Source: Diploscapter coronatus
Taxonomy: Eukaryota > Nematoda > Chromadorea > Rhabditida > Rhabditidae
DNA length: 64,000 bases
Reading direction: 5' to 3'
Assembly: GCA_964036155.1 (NCBI GenBank)
Contig: OZ038422.1
Span: 68,471,201-68,535,200 of the forward strand
Shown here: in pieces, positions 1 through 13,300 of the stretch
Position numbering within the stretch: the first letter of the stretch is position 1
How the letters are laid out: each line of letters starts with the position of its first letter
Position numbers and translations under genes: made by a program
Notes under the pieces: model-generated
What the model saw: only the letters and a program-made list of their open reading frames with translations
Told to the model about the DNA's origin: nothing
The model's database searches: none

Positions 1-514
1 CACTTTCGTATTATCACAAGGTGAAATGTGATCTTTCTCGATTGATAATCTGATAATGATAGCATGAGACTTGAATAGGAATAGAAAGGAAAAAGAACAC
101 ACATTCATATCACAAAGTTACAGTTCATAGCTATGCATTTACAAAATGTACAGAAGAACGTGACACACCTACTATTGAATAGAATAGAGGGTGCGTCAAG
201 AAGCTTGGAAGAACTTACAAATTTCGAATATTTTTCAGGGAAAAATTTTAGCTTGTATGTTTGATATAAAAACTCATCATTTTGAGTGGACTATTTTAAT
301 TTACATAAAAATATCGATTTTTTGTACTTTAGTGATAGGATAAGAGGTAATAGTGAAAAGAAATGTTAGATATTTCTCAGTGTTATTGAGAGCAATTTGC
401 TCTTTTTGGAAGGTACTCAAGATCTTTTCTCACAATAATATTTTCACTTTGGATGCATGATAGCCAAATTGAAGAATACGAAAGAGAAAAGAGATTAGGG
501 ATTTATATGGAATA

Positions 515-888
515 TAAAATAACGAATTTGAGTATTGTCGATGAACAAAGCTTGGAATAAAGTAAAAGGGATGCGTTTCTTTTTCTCCTCTCTTCTGCAC
601 CACTGATCTCTCGATTTGACAACACTTTTTTGTCGATTTTGTGCTAATTATCGATAAATAGTCAATTAATTTTTAATAATATCGATAAAGGGCAATAATT
701 GGAAAGTATTCATGGTAAAAATTTCTCTAATTTCTATAGAGGAACGAAGAAAATGAGGAAAATCGCGAAATGAACAAGTGCGTCTGTGTGAGCATTTTGG
801 GGTCAAATGGAGAATAGAAAAAAAACGCATCCTTTCTACTTTATTCCAAGCGATCGTTCATCGACAATAGTGCTCGAAATTATTTTAC
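515..888. mobile_element. Palindromic MITE-like element
   Basis: The left arm (about 516-590) and the reverse complement of the right arm (about 815-886) match over some 60-70 bases. They share ATTGTCGATGAAC, CTTGGAATAAAGTA and GGATGCGTTT in the same order. The middle has no open frame, as expected for a non-autonomous DNA transposon or fold-back element. The superfamily is not assigned. Confidence 0.75.
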
Positions 889-999
889 TTGAAGATACAT
901 AGCATTTGCAAGTTGAATATATTTAGATTTTCTTCCCATGTTACCAATCTTAACTATCAGATAAAACAAATCATCCAATGTGATTCTTGGATTTTGAAA

Positions 1000-1210
1000 T
1001 ACAGTAGTGAGCAAAAGTATCCGACTACCTATTAAACTTTTATAACCTGATTTGATATTTTTTATTATCTAATTCGACTGTAACTTGACAGTCTTTCATT
1101 GTGCTATGGTCATTATATGTATGCTAATTTTCATCAAAAGTGAATCGTCACATATCAAACTATGCTATAAAAGTTTCATTGGTGGTCGGATACTTACGCT
1201 CACTAATATA
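1000..1210. mobile_element. Tc1/mariner-type MITE, about 210 bp
   Basis: The left end reads TACAGTAGTGAGCAAAAGTA and the reverse complement of the right end reads TATATTAGTGAGCGTAAGTA; both continue into TCCGAC. The terminal repeats are about 30 bp and TA flanks each side, the target signature of Tc1/mariner elements. There is no coding capacity. The CAGTRGYGRRCAAAAG-like end recurs at 22007, 45226 and 51937. Confidence 0.8.
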
Positions 1211-4200
1211 TGTACTTCATGAGTCTAACTTTAAAAATTATAAAAGGTTTTTTTTTCTAATTTCTCTCAGTTACTTATAATATTTTGAAGATAAAAGTTT
1301 AGAAATCTTAATCTGTGCTTAGTTTTCAGCAGTAACCCTCTAACCTCTCAGTGCAATTTTAGTAAATAAGACAGAATATGACGACCGAGTTAAATTGGGA
1401 AAATAACTGGAAGACTAGAGAAGGACGACTTCGGAGAAAAAATGTTGGCGGAACTACAAGACGAACTCGAACAGAAAGGCGCAGCAGATGTTGAGATGTA
1501 AGAAGTGAGCGGAGAAACTGGAAGAAGGGAAGCAAAGAGAATCGAGGAATGGAATGGAATCATTGAGAAGCTACAAAAGAACACTTACAGGGGGAAGAAA
1601 AGGAGAAGGTGTGCTAAGCAAAGGCAAAGGCAAAGAGGCGACACGATAGAGAAGCGCATAACTATGCCAATTGACTATATGCAGAGGAGATTCAAATAGA
1701 CAGACAAAGACAGCTATTCGAGAGGTTTGCGACGCAGATTACAACAATTCGAGGATAAGGGAAGGCTAAATAAAAGCTGTAAAGGACGGATTGAGTGGTC
1801 GAGCTGCAAGTGGACAGAACAGGGTCATATGGTTAATGATGAGAGGGAAGGACGTCGTCCAAGGCTTGAGAGAATGCAGCATGTGGCAGAGGCAGAGTCG
1901 GAATGGGATGGAAGGAATTTATGCAGAGCTAGCAGGAAACGAACAATATGGCCACTCTGTGCAGCAAATTAGAAAGTGACAGCCAACCATAAATTCGAAT
2001 TCACAAAATGAACTTATATTTGGAACGCACAAACCTGTACAATTACCCCTTTTCGAACTAAAATTGACTGCCTGTAATTGGGAAAATGCATGAAATTTAT
2101 ACAAACCCTCCTCACTCTTCACCTACATTAGATGACTCTCGATTAGACTTCATTCGTAATTCAATTGACAACCAGTTAGACATAAAGGAAAACTCGAAAA
2201 AGCTGTATTATTAGGAAAGAAGAAGGAGAGGCGATACAAATGAAACTGTACAACAAAGATTGAGAACCGAGGGCATGAGAAAAGGGAAATAGGCAAATTG
2301 TCAAGAGTGTTATTTTGTATGTAGGTACATAATTTGGAGGTCGATTCTGAGATTCAGCTTCAGAAGGAGAATAGAAAAGGCATGTTAGCATTAAGGCAGG
2401 CACTCTTATGATGCAGCTTCCCTTTCTTTCCCTTTTCAATCTCAGATTCTCATGGTCTGTCTTCGTTTTCTTTTCCTATCTTAACAGCTGCTTCTTTTAT
2501 GATAGAATCATGAGAAATGCATAGAATATGCAGAAACGTGCTGAGGAATGAAACTGTCGGAAGAGAACTGCATCTCCTCGCATTGCTACAAATGCAAATG
2601 ACGGAATACAGGAGCAGTGCCGTATCGCAATGACAATGCAGGAATGACATACGGTCTGGTAAATTCAAACAGAGACACGCAGCCACACACTAGGCTGCAC
2701 CACAAGAATAAGCAATAAACCTTCGAGAATGACGGAGCGCTGTAAACAACCATAAACGAGAAGGCAACGTTTATGTTAGTGCATAGTGCATTCAATTGCA
2801 TATCGTAATGCATTCAATTCGACAAAATGAAATCCAAATATGTTTCGCTAAATGCGAAGTGCAAAACGACGCTCGCGCTAATTTCCGAATTGTAAGATTT
2901 TTTCGAAGATAAGCGAACAGAAATTATTTGAAACGCGTCAGTCGAACGTTAGAAGGCCTGACGAAAAACGAAGGGGTGAAATAATTCATCGTCGCTTGGA
3001 GTACAAACAGAAATAGTTGTGAGGAAGTGCGAAGGAGGCCATGGAGATTGGAAATTGAATGCAGAAATGCAGAGGGAAATGGACAATGCGCAACAATGAA
3101 AGGGAAAGGGGTGGAAGGGAAGGAGAGATGAGAGCAGGAGATGGGATAAATGAATTGGGCAGACACTGCCAAATGACGCAATCGACAGATGGATCGAGCA
3201 ACCGAACTGCTCCATAACTGCATAATGGCAACAAACTGAGAGGATGGCTGCCGCTGACTTATGATAATTACAAGTTAACTATATAAGAAGTCAGGATAAA
3301 CGAAATACTGTAGTTTACGCCTTTCAAAGTTTCGAATTTTCAAAATAAGGGAAAAATCATTATATGCGAAGAAAAGCATAAATTTTCATATCCTCATGTT
3401 GTAGAAAGATGAAGAGGAAATGGATTTTTGAAACAAAAATAGGGAAAAATGAAATTAACTCTCTACCTAGACTAGGCCATTCAAATGCTCGGCAAATTTC
3501 AACGAGAAATTCGATCATCAAAGATAGTGCGGCAAGAAAAGCCAGGAAGTTAGTGGAATTAATTGTTCGCTGTTCCTGTCCCCCGTCTCTCTCTGCTCGC
3601 GACTTTCCTCCCAGCTTTTCTCCCCTCGCGGTTGTTTCCTTTGTTCATTCATTTTTTCTTCGCACTTCTGCTGGACACTTCTTCTCACCTCTTCTCTTCC
3701 ATTTCTTCTCCTCGAACAGGCCACGCGCAATGCCCTTGCTCTAGTTGTCTTTTCTTCGTCTTACGCATTTCAACCAACAACTTGAAAATTCACGCAAAAA
3801 TGAACTCACTCAAATGTCAGAGAAAATGCATGGGATTCACGAATACTTGAACTTATTCCACTTCATTCTCGTTAAAATAGCCTCAAAAGGAGTTCAAAAG
3901 TTTCAGAGTTTAGAAAAGTCTACGCATTAAATCCATGTAAAACTGACTATTTCTGTCGATATGTAGCGAAATTGAAAATAATTGTTCGGGACACTTTAAC
4001 CCACTGGGAAATTTATTTTGTTATTGCGAGGAAAAATCTCGAGCTACAAATCCAAACTTTTATCGAAGAAAGAAATTCAATCTAGAGTAGGATATTAGAT
4101 TCGAGAAAAAGAAAGAACTCGTAATTCATAAGGGAAATAAAAAACGAAAAGTAAGCTTCTCGAAGCTGCAAATTACCCGTCGAGGAAGCGAGGGGCGCAC

Positions 4201-5820
4201 AGAATTTGCCTAGTTTAAGTTGAGTGGCGGCGGACTTTGACTTTATTTCCTCGCTCGTTGCAACTCAAATAGAGCAGAACAACGAACAACTCCCCGTGCT
4301 CCCTTGCAAATACTCGTGTTATTAAGGAAAATGCGATTTTGCGTGAGAGCCGGCAAAAGTTTATATTAAAAAAACATGAAACCCCGAGATAGAGTTGCAA
4401 AAATAGCAAAGATCGTGTAATTAAAATGGAAGACTAATTCAATTTACATTTACATTTCAAAGTCGCGAAGAAAAACATCGAAATGGTAATTGATAGTTTG
4501 AGTGATTAGTTAGAGGATTTCGAAACTCTTGGAAAATAGAGAATTAGTAAGCGACATGGCTTCTCGAAGTAGGATTACACTAACTTGTCACTGAACTGCG
4601 AAAGTTTTGAAATAACGTAAGTCGAGATTCAAAAGATTAGGAAAGGGATTGCGAGTTGTAAATTGTGATAAGAGACTTGCATTCAGATCTATAGTTACTA
4701 ATCTTCTCATTTTAAAATGTAACCACAATTTTCTTTAGAAAATAGCAAATTTCAAATGATAGAGCTCGGGTATAAATCGAATTCCTAGCGAAAGAATGCA
4801 AGATGTTTGAGCGGATATGGCCACGTCCCCTCGCTTCAAGATGAATATTTTGTTTATCTTGTTCTTGTATATTAGCTCTCTAAATGCACGAGACATGGAA
4901 AATGAAGTAGAAGAAGTAGGAAGGTGAGTGAATAAAATGGAGGGGAGGAAAGTTGAATACAAGGGGAAAGGGGCAGAGGACGAATGCATTGAGAATGGCT
5001 AGGGCCGAGAGAAAGGACCGAGGATCGAGGCAACAAAACTAAGGCTGCAACTCAAACATAGCTATGAGGGCAGGGTTCTAAATCGGACAGAGAATGGGGA
5101 AGAGCGGAGTTACCCGGACTCGTCATTGCAATTGGCAGGCTGATTTGCATGCTCGACTTATCTAATTCATTTCCCCTCCCTTCCTCCCTTCCTTCCTTCC
5201 CTTTCCCATCTCCTCTCACTTATATCTCATTTCATTTTCCAGCATCCACATTCGCGCATCAATCATTGCAAAATGTTGGATGCAAGAAGAATTAAAATGA
5301 AGGAAAGGGGGAGAGGACTGCGCGAGAAGCGAGAAAAGGGAAGGAAGGAATAGATAGATGAAGCTGCAACTGCCACGAGCAAACAAACTGAACGCGATAA
5401 GTTGAGATGATCAGAGAACAGCTAAGGAAAGATATCATAAGTGCACATGAGAACTGACATAAATTTCTTTATGAGACTGAATGAATGAAGGAATAGAAAT
5501 GATGAAATAGAATGATGCTGCAACACACCGAGTGGAAATACAAAGAGCAATTCAATTACTGCGGAAGAAAGGAAAGGAAGAGGCACTTTGGCAGCCAGAA
5601 TTGCTGAATTGAGATTGAGATTATGGAGTGAATTGCGAAATGTTGGATGAGTGGATGAAGCTGTGACAAGAGATGGCGGATAGAATTAGGAAAAGGCGAG
5701 AAACTGCTCGAAGATGAACTGCTCCCTGTGGAAATGAAAGGGAGATACAATCTGGGTTACTGCAATAAGCAAGCAGATGGAATGATAAAAGTAATTGTTT
5801 CATATTCGTTCATATTTTAG

Positions 5821-6688
5821 GCTATATTCTGGATCCATCTCTTCTGGCACCAATGGCTCTATCTACAGCACAGAACATTGCAGAACCGCCGCCGAGATAT
5901 CAAGAAGCTCTCAAGAAGAACGCATCGCCTCCTGACTACGAACCATCGAGTCGATGTACGTAAATTGAAAAGTTTATAACAGCATTTTTTCGGAATTTCA
6001 ATTTTGAAAATTCGAAATTGAAATCGGAGCGGAGTTGAAATTTATTGTGACTCCGAAATCAGAATCGCAATTCCTAGGTTCGAAAACCCTCGGAATCGAA
6101 ATTTTAGCACACTTCTGGTTTATAATATATCTTTCATTTATTGCATATTGTAAATAAGCCAATTAGTCGGGTTTTTGTATTGTTAACAGTGTACAGGAGT
6201 CAGACATTGAGTATTCGAAACTACTTTCTTCAATACCAAGCTCGAAAACATCATTTTTACTTCGATGTACTCAAACTCTGATGCTGACGATTTTGAGCAA
6301 CATTCTTTTCAAGTTTTCTTCACATTCAATTCCTCTTTTAACTCTGTTTCGTGTTGTGCTTGCATTGACTATCATCGCTAATAAGTGAATTGTATAGAAA
6401 TCGGATTTTTTCCTATTTTCGAAAGAAAGATTTCAGCTTCTACCCAGCCTTCCCTCGTTATAGCACCAAGTTCAACAACGACAGCTAGAATTGGAGGAAG
6501 AAGCAGTTCAACTGGCAATGACAGTCAGGAAGGAGCATCAACTGTTGAATCTATAGAAGAAAAGATCGATACTGAGAAGGAAGAACCTGAGGGTAAAATA
6601 AATGGTTCTACTGAAACTAAGTTATTGAAATTCAGGGATAATTGTCGAAGTAATCGATTCTTCTAATGATAGATCAATAAAAATGTAA
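5821..6688 (+). CDS. 3' exons of a PPxY-motif protein (partial)
   Basis: Three exons are visible: 5821-5955, 6437-6592 and 6636-6688, joined in phase 1 at both junctions and ending in TAA. The first follows a TTTTAG acceptor and opens in mid-protein, so upstream exons are missing or lie far upstream. The segment encodes about 114 residues. Two PY motifs near its start (PPRY and PPDY) are the classic ligand for WW domains, such as those of Nedd4-type ubiquitin ligases. A Ser/Thr-rich stretch, an acidic Glu-rich stretch and the end IDSSNDRSIKM follow. The region looks disordered, like the cytoplasmic tail of a membrane or adaptor protein, but no family is recognised. AATAAA-like signals follow at about 6676 and 6742. 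Confidence 0.65.
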
Positions 6689-7125
6689 CATCATGACCAG
6701 ATGTATGAAGAAATTATTATTATTTGGATAGTACTTGCATCGCAAAAATAAAATTATATATTTCGGAACATTTTGTTACAATTTATCTAATAACTAATAA
6801 ATGATTTTTACGTTATTTTTCCTTTTTACCGATATCATGATACTCATTATTTGATAATTCATATTACTTGTTTAAAGTATGCTACCATTAATTTGTATAA
6901 AATTTGCGTAGAAAGTTATCAATCTCATCGTTTTTTCAGATAAATTTTATGAGATAATTGTCTAGTTGAATTTGTATCAATGTTTCATGTCATAATTGCG
7001 TGATATTTTAGTCTTTGTCTATCGAAATCAAATCAGTCTTGTTTCTTGCCTTATTGATTTTTATCATTCCTTACTCTTCCATTTTTCTATACCAACAAAT
7101 TATCAATAGATCAACAAGTAGCAAT

Positions 7126-8601
7126 ATGCCTCTAGAATTGATTCCTCCTTCTGAATATGATCATATAATTGGATTTTTTGAATGTCATCCTAAATTCACA
7201 CCATTCTACAATTCTCTTATTCTTGATAAAGAAGATGTCTTGGCGAAAGCTGGTTGGACAAATTCTACATTTTCTCTATATCGATTCCAAACCTCTGCCT
7301 CAGTATTCTATTTTGCAATTAGAGAGATCAAAGGACTGCGGTAAGAAATGACACGCAACTTTAGTCGGTAAAAATTAGATCAAATGCACTTTGTGTGTTT
7401 ACCGGTGATTTCGTCGAAGCTGATTTCATCAAAGGATTTGATAAATTTATGGGATATTGTCATGAACCTCTGCAATATATCTATGGGGAATATACTCTAC
7501 TCGAATCGGTAAACCAATTTTTAATTTGTTAAACTGAAATGCTAGTTTCTAATTGGTATGCTTGACAAAGATCGACGAAAACGCACTTCCTGTAGGCTGA
7601 ATCGGATCGCTTGGTTTTAGATATCTTCGCGCATTACTAATCGTCACAAAACCGTTCAATCTTGCATGTATTACATTAACGGTGAACAAAGGAGAGAACT
7701 TGTAGAGGATAAAATCGATGAGAACTTGTCAGGGGAATTTTACCTGGGTGAATGATACCAAATTTATAGCCTGAAAGAAATAGTGATTTTAGACGATTTC
7801 GATAAAGAAAAGGAGCTCGATATGTTGCACCAGAGTTGGCATGATGGACTAGGTTGCTACAAAGAGGACCTTCTGTAAGTAAAATCTGAAAAATTGGCAA
7901 TCGGCAATAACGTAATGATGAAATGACGCTATGTGAAATGATGAAACTTTTCTGTAGTTGATGAAACGCGAAATAAGCAAATTCGTCCTTTCCTTCACAA
8001 CTTCTATCAGCTATTATAATGTTCCGTCATTACGTCAAATTCAAGCTATTGAAAAAATCTATATTTGATTTGTAAGATTGATATTTTTAATCAAACCTAT
8101 ATTTACCACTGTAATAACTCAATGCTCTTGATTTTAATCAATTTAGAGGTCGACTTCAGTGTTTTCCTTCTTGTTGCATTAGAAAGAAAAATCAGCCTGA
8201 TATTGAACCAGTTTCTTGGCAAGTTTTTTAATTATCAAATTTTTATTCAGTTTATTAGTAAGATCTAGAATAAACTAAGAATTCATCTGTAGGCAATTTA
8301 TGGCGTGGTTTGGTCAACTCAACCATACATTTACAAATTCTCATTACCGCTGTAGAGGATTTGCAAGAATCGTCGAACGAAAAGTCTGCCAAGAGGCCAT
8401 TCAAAAGTATTGTCAATTGTCAATTTTTCTCATTATTTGTGGAAAGATAATTTCAGACTCAATATCATTCCTTTCAAATTCGTTAACAGCGATAATGATG
8501 TGGCAAATGAATGGTCGAAAAGAGCAAAGTATTGGACTCAAGTAGCCGACAGTGAAGGAAATCCTGTTTTTATGGGTTTTCTCAAATTTCTTGATGCTTG
8601 A
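7126..8601 (+). CDS. GLYAT-like N-acyltransferase, copy A
   Basis: Seven exons (7126-7340, 7379-7508, 7621-7747, 7784-7874, 8147-8218, 8293-8406, 8457-8601) give a 297-residue protein aligning along its whole length with copy B downstream. The C-terminal half carries the glycine-N-acyltransferase/FR47 type of GNAT fold: a Trp-Gln strand, the segment GQLNHTFTNSHYRCRGFA, then a helix with KVCQEAI. RCRGFA fits the acetyl-CoA pyrophosphate loop pattern R/Q-x-x-G-x-A. Such enzymes transfer acyl groups from CoA to small amines such as amino acids; the substrate here is unknown. ATG at 7126 is chosen because it matches the start of copy B. The frame stays open upstream but without an ATG. Two introns (7341-7378 and 8219-8292) are absent from copy B, and the second has a GC donor. 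Confidence 0.85.
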
Positions 8602-9088
8602 TCTCAAATAGATACAAAGTTGTCCGTTTTTACTTACTTAGCGATTTATTTTATTCCGAAAACTTATGCTGATTTTTTCCACCTTCATTCAATTGCTACA
8701 GATGACATGTTCTAGAAAAATACTGTAGGGCAGAAACGGATAAGAACTTACTCTGAATACGCAACAGAACTTATCGATATACAGGACTATTAATTTTCGA
8801 TCTTTTCGTCTTTTTTCAACTAAGACCTATGATTTAATTTCAACGCGTAATATCTTCTTAATTGAAGATTTTATAATGCGAGTTCTTTTAAGAAAAGTTT
8901 CGAATTACTAATGAATGAATATCAACTATTGCATTACAATCTTTCAACTGACACAATTTCCCGCTATGTTCAGTTTGTTTCTTTGTGAAAGGAAACTAAT
9001 CAGTCGTGTGTTATCGATCCATTTCATTCGTAGTTTCGCATTCCCTGCATCAGGAGACATCATTAAATTTAGTTGTGTAGTAAAATAA
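8602..9088. other. Spacer between acyltransferase copies
   Basis: The spacer is AT-rich, 487 bp long, and contains no recognisable exon. It probably holds the 3' untranslated region of copy A and the promoter of copy B. Confidence 0.6.
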
Positions 9089-10341
9089 ATGTCTCTAGAA
9101 AATATTTCTCCCGATAGCTATGATCAACTTATTCCCTATTTTGCAGCCAATCCAAAATTCATTCTTTTCTACAATTCACTTATTCTCTATAGAAAAGCTG
9201 CACTGACAAAGTCTGGTTGGAAATACTCTTTCCGCATATTTCGACTTGCAGCTACAAATATACTGTATTTCTTTGGAATAAGATATATAAATGGGATTAG
9301 GCCTAATGCTGTATGTGCTTACGCTGGAGAATTCGTCGAAGTAGATTTCATCAAAGGATTTGACGAATTTATGAAACACTGCCGCGAACCTCCACAGTAC
9401 ATCTATGGAGAATTCACTACAATTATAAAATCAGTAAGTGTAAACTTTCAATCTATGAAATTAATATCAACCTGTAGAGCAATTTTAGTTAGCTTTCGTC
9501 AAAAACTTTTATTAGTGTATTATTTTGAACTTACGATTATTGATTATTTTATTTTAAACAATTAAGAAATGATTTCTAGATATCTAATCATATCAGCAGT
9601 CAGCATATCACAATCCAATTGTGTATGTATTACATCAATGAAGAGCAGCAAAAGAACTATGAGAAGTCTAAAGTTGACGAGACGTTGCCAGAGGAATTCT
9701 ACATGGGTAAGTGAATCTTGTCTCAAATTGTGGAGTTATTCATCGTCAGAGTGAATTTAGATGGTTTCGATACGGAGAAGGAGCTTGAAATGTTGCATAA
9801 AAGTTGGCATAATGGAGCCATTTGTACTAAGCATGACCTGCTGTAAGATTTATTTGTCACAAGTTATCAGTTACAATCAAGTAAATTAGACCTCAATAAG
9901 ATCCTAATTTGTGTGTTCAAATATAATTTAAAAAGTACTATTAGATTAATGAAGTTAGTTGATTTTTAGCGGCAGACTTCAGTGTTTCCCTTCTTGTTGC
10001 ATTAGGAAGAGGAACGTTTCTGATCCGATTTCCTGGCAATTTATGAGCTGGCTTGGGCAGCTCAATCACACCTACACAAATCCAGACTATCGAAGAAAAG
10101 GCTTTGCTACAATCGTAGAGCAGAAAGTTTGTCAAGAGGCAATTCAAAGGTATGATCAATAATTCGTTGAATGTAAATTGAACTGCATCTTTTCAGACTG
10201 AACATTATTCCGTTCAAATTTGTGGTCAGCAATGATGAAGTTGTAAATGCCTGGTCGAAGAAAGCCAAACATTGGACGCATCTGGCTGACAACAAGGATG
10301 AAACCATTCTCATGGGCTTTGTAGGAATTCTTGAATCATGA
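9089..10341 (+). CDS. GLYAT-like N-acyltransferase, copy B
   Basis: Five exons (9089-9433, 9580-9706, 9752-9842, 9970-10149, 10197-10341) encode 295 residues. The N-terminal half keeps the same landmarks as copy A: FYNSLIL, GW, the stretch around VDFIKGFD, and PxQYIYGE. The C-terminal half has SWQFMSWLGQLNHTYTN, YRRKGFAT (acetyl-CoA loop) and KVCQEAIQR, typical of the glycine-N-acyltransferase-like GNAT group. Copies A and B are clear tandem duplicates in the same orientation, 487 bp apart. Copy B lacks two of the copy A introns. No signal peptide or membrane segment is seen, so an intracellular enzyme is expected. The acyl acceptor cannot be inferred. Confidence 0.88.
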
Positions 10342-13300
10342 TCTCAGCTATCTTGAGATCATTTTTAAATTATCAAATTTCTTTTAAATTTTCAAAGAAA
10401 ATATAATGAACATAAACGATAACTATAAAATGACATTTTCCCAATTAACTTTTATGAAGAGCATATCATTTCCTCCTCTGTGTCTTCCAATAATTTGAAA
10501 TTATTCTCTATCAAGTTTTTTTTTAATTCAAGGCCAAATCAATATTCTAAAAAATACATGTTAAAATATCCAGATGAAGTTTCTAATCATTCTGAAAATA
10601 GTCCCAATACAATGATGCGAGTTTAGCTACTTATTAGATTGATGCAGCATGCATAACAATCTTGATCCATTTCGATAATAAATCTGGCATAATAAATAAT
10701 TAGAGTAATTCACAAGGTAACTAAACTGGTAATAACGGATCTTGTCAAAGATACTGGATAAGTCAAGTCGACCACTTTAACGACGAATATCTGGATGAAA
10801 ACTTCCCAGTGATCCGAAATTACTAGAGTTAGCTTCAATTTTTCCTGTTTACCTTTGCACTATAAATATTGTCAAATTAATAATTAGCGTACATTATTGC
10901 AAACGTTAGCAATGATATTATTCCCTGTATTGATAAAACGCTCAAAAAGTAACTTCAAAACCAACTTCAGAAACCAGGGTGTAGGCTGTAATTTTGTCTA
11001 TCCGGATATTTGCTACCAGTGTGTTCGACTTTACTCACTCTGAAATTTTCAACAAAATCCGTTATTAACACCCGGATTAGTTTTCTTGTCGTGTCACTAT
11101 TTAAATGTCATGCAGTTGTTTGAATTTTTAGTAGATGCAAAATTTTATCGAACTATATTTTTCATTCTAAAGGAAGTAATGGGTTCATGTACATCGTCAG
11201 CAGCATAGGAAGGTAGTTGCAATAGTTGCATCGCTCCATACAATATAGTGAAATAAGAACATTTTTCCCTAACAACTCTTATACACTATTGGTCATATAA
11301 CCATGCTACGATGCAAGTATTTTTTCTCAAATTGTCTGCATTGCATTTTGAATCAATAGCAAATTTCTTCTCACATGAAATCATTGTTTACAAAATAGGA
11401 AATTGACAATAAAAAGTCTAACTTCTTTTCCCCAGTCTTTTTTTTCGAAATAATGGAGAGTATTGATGCAACTTGGTTTGGCGGGAAAATGGCCACTTTG
11501 AACATTTGCAATAGCGTCGAGTGACCTTGAAGGGCCGTTTGTACGGAATTAAGGGAAGAAGGAAGACGGAAAGAGGATAGAGTTGAGAGATGTCTGTTAG
11601 TGTGAAAATTTATGTAGCATTTAGGGCTACAGAATACAGAGAAAAAGATTGCCGATTAAATGAATTAGCTCTGAATGGTGAACCTTAGATTTAGTCTAAC
11701 AACAGTTCAGAAAGATCAATGTTGCCATTTGCACACTTTGTTATTTTATTCGATTCCAATCTTAGCTTGTCTTGACTAATTTTCATTTCGTTTTCAAGAG
11801 GCAAATGTTTATTTTGACGGACTTTTTCCCAGAATGTAACGTGTTCGAGAGGAGAGCGGTGATTTTTGCTGGTCCAATTTCTTTCCCTTCCCATCTCGTT
11901 TTCCAATTCAGCAGATCCATGCAGTGCCAGAATCGAATCATTCATAACTTCCATCTTTTGCATAGTCTGCACTCACTCACTCAGTCACTCACTCGTAAAT
12001 AGGATTGCGATTGGATAGGGGATTGCCAAGTTATTGATCGAACCTTTCTTGGCCAGACAGTCATTCTTCCCCTCCCCTTTTCCTCTCTTCCTCTCCCTTT
12101 CTCTCTCTATGTCCACTCTTCCCTTACATTCCCTTGGCCTCCTCTTTTTGCACATTCAGAGGTTCGCGCTCATTGCTTTACAAACTTCTTGCATCTCCAT
12201 CCTCCACCTCTTCCCTGTCCCTCGATTCCTCCATTCCATTTCTTCGATGTTTTTGTCGGTCGAATCAGCGTTTTCCAGTGAGTGCAAAGGCCTTGAAATA
12301 ACGTGTTCGATTTGTCCCTCGGCCTGGTCCTGCAACTCTCCAAAGTGACCTGCTCCTTGTACAACTCCATTTCCATATATAGCCAGCCTCGATATATCAT
12401 TGATTCGTTCTTACCCTCACTCCCCTTCTTCATTCGCTCTTATCATCTGACCATTGCTAGGTGTTTATTGAGTGACTAATGTAATGGCATTCCAAATTTG
12501 CCTCGGAAAGCAGAGCTGTATTGCTCTGTGCAGGTGAGTAGGACGAGCAGTGTCGTTAATCTGTTTGGCAGAAAGTAAGAGAGGAGGCGAGGCGAGGCGA
12601 GGCAAGGCAAGGCAAGGCATTCACAGGCGCATTCCAAATTTGTCAGTCCTGAGTCGAGAGTGGTTTTGCAGATACAGCATTTCATGCTGAATTTTCTCGA
12701 CATTTTCATTTATTCCATGATTTGATAAGTTTTCTAGTCCTTTTGTTTTCTAAATTTGAGGAAAAAAATATTGACATTTCTGGCTGATATTCGATAGCTC
12801 TGGTGCAACCAAGTAAATTTGCTTATGCTCCATTTCTTCCATTCAATCATCGATTTTATGCCCCTCTGTATTGGCTCTTTGGTAGAGGTCATCATATCTC
12901 TTCATCTTTCACCATTGCGATCACGTTTCGTTGTGCTAGTTTTCGTGTGTTTTCCTCGAACATTGATTGACTTATGATTTGACCGACGATATGCTCAAGT
13001 TTGAACTCGGCATAGATTTCTTTGAACAGAATTTTATTGTATCGGCCTCTCCTTTCCATATTTTTCATCATTTGCTTTTATGTTTTGTTTCCTTTCAACT
13101 TTTCTCTGATAACTGTCAGTCGGCAATCGATATCTGCCTTACTTTCCATTTTGATTCATGTCCTGCATCCCTCATTCACCAGCCACTTTTTCGGTCCTTC
13201 TTACCCTTTTGCATTCGATTTTTCATGTGGGGGGATGAGTCAACCTCTTATGATATGAACAAGTGTAAGGTAATAGGAAATGGGGATGATTGTGGGTGAG

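Larger units (their letters stand above)
1..5820. other. No gene recognised (5' flank or large intron)
   Basis: I find no convincing exon here. Short open frames at 1390-3250 and 5556-5803 lie in purine-rich or pyrimidine-rich sequence and carry no protein signature. A plus-strand exon begins at 5821 behind a TTTTAG acceptor, so part of this stretch is probably intron of the PPxY gene. It contains two inverted-repeat elements (515-888 and 1000-1210) and CT-rich tracts near 3590-3720 and 5165-5220. Confidence 0.6.

Noticed and set aside
2176..3250. Several overlapping minus-strand frames of 75-100 codons
   Set aside because: Products are low-complexity Ser/Phe/Leu/Pro strings from pyrimidine-rich sequence, overlapping in multiple frames, with no start or splice support.
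7015..7125. N-terminal hydrophobic extension of acyltransferase copy A
   Set aside because: The frame is open but begins at TTG with no ATG, follows an acceptor-like site, and copy B starts at the position of ATG 7126.
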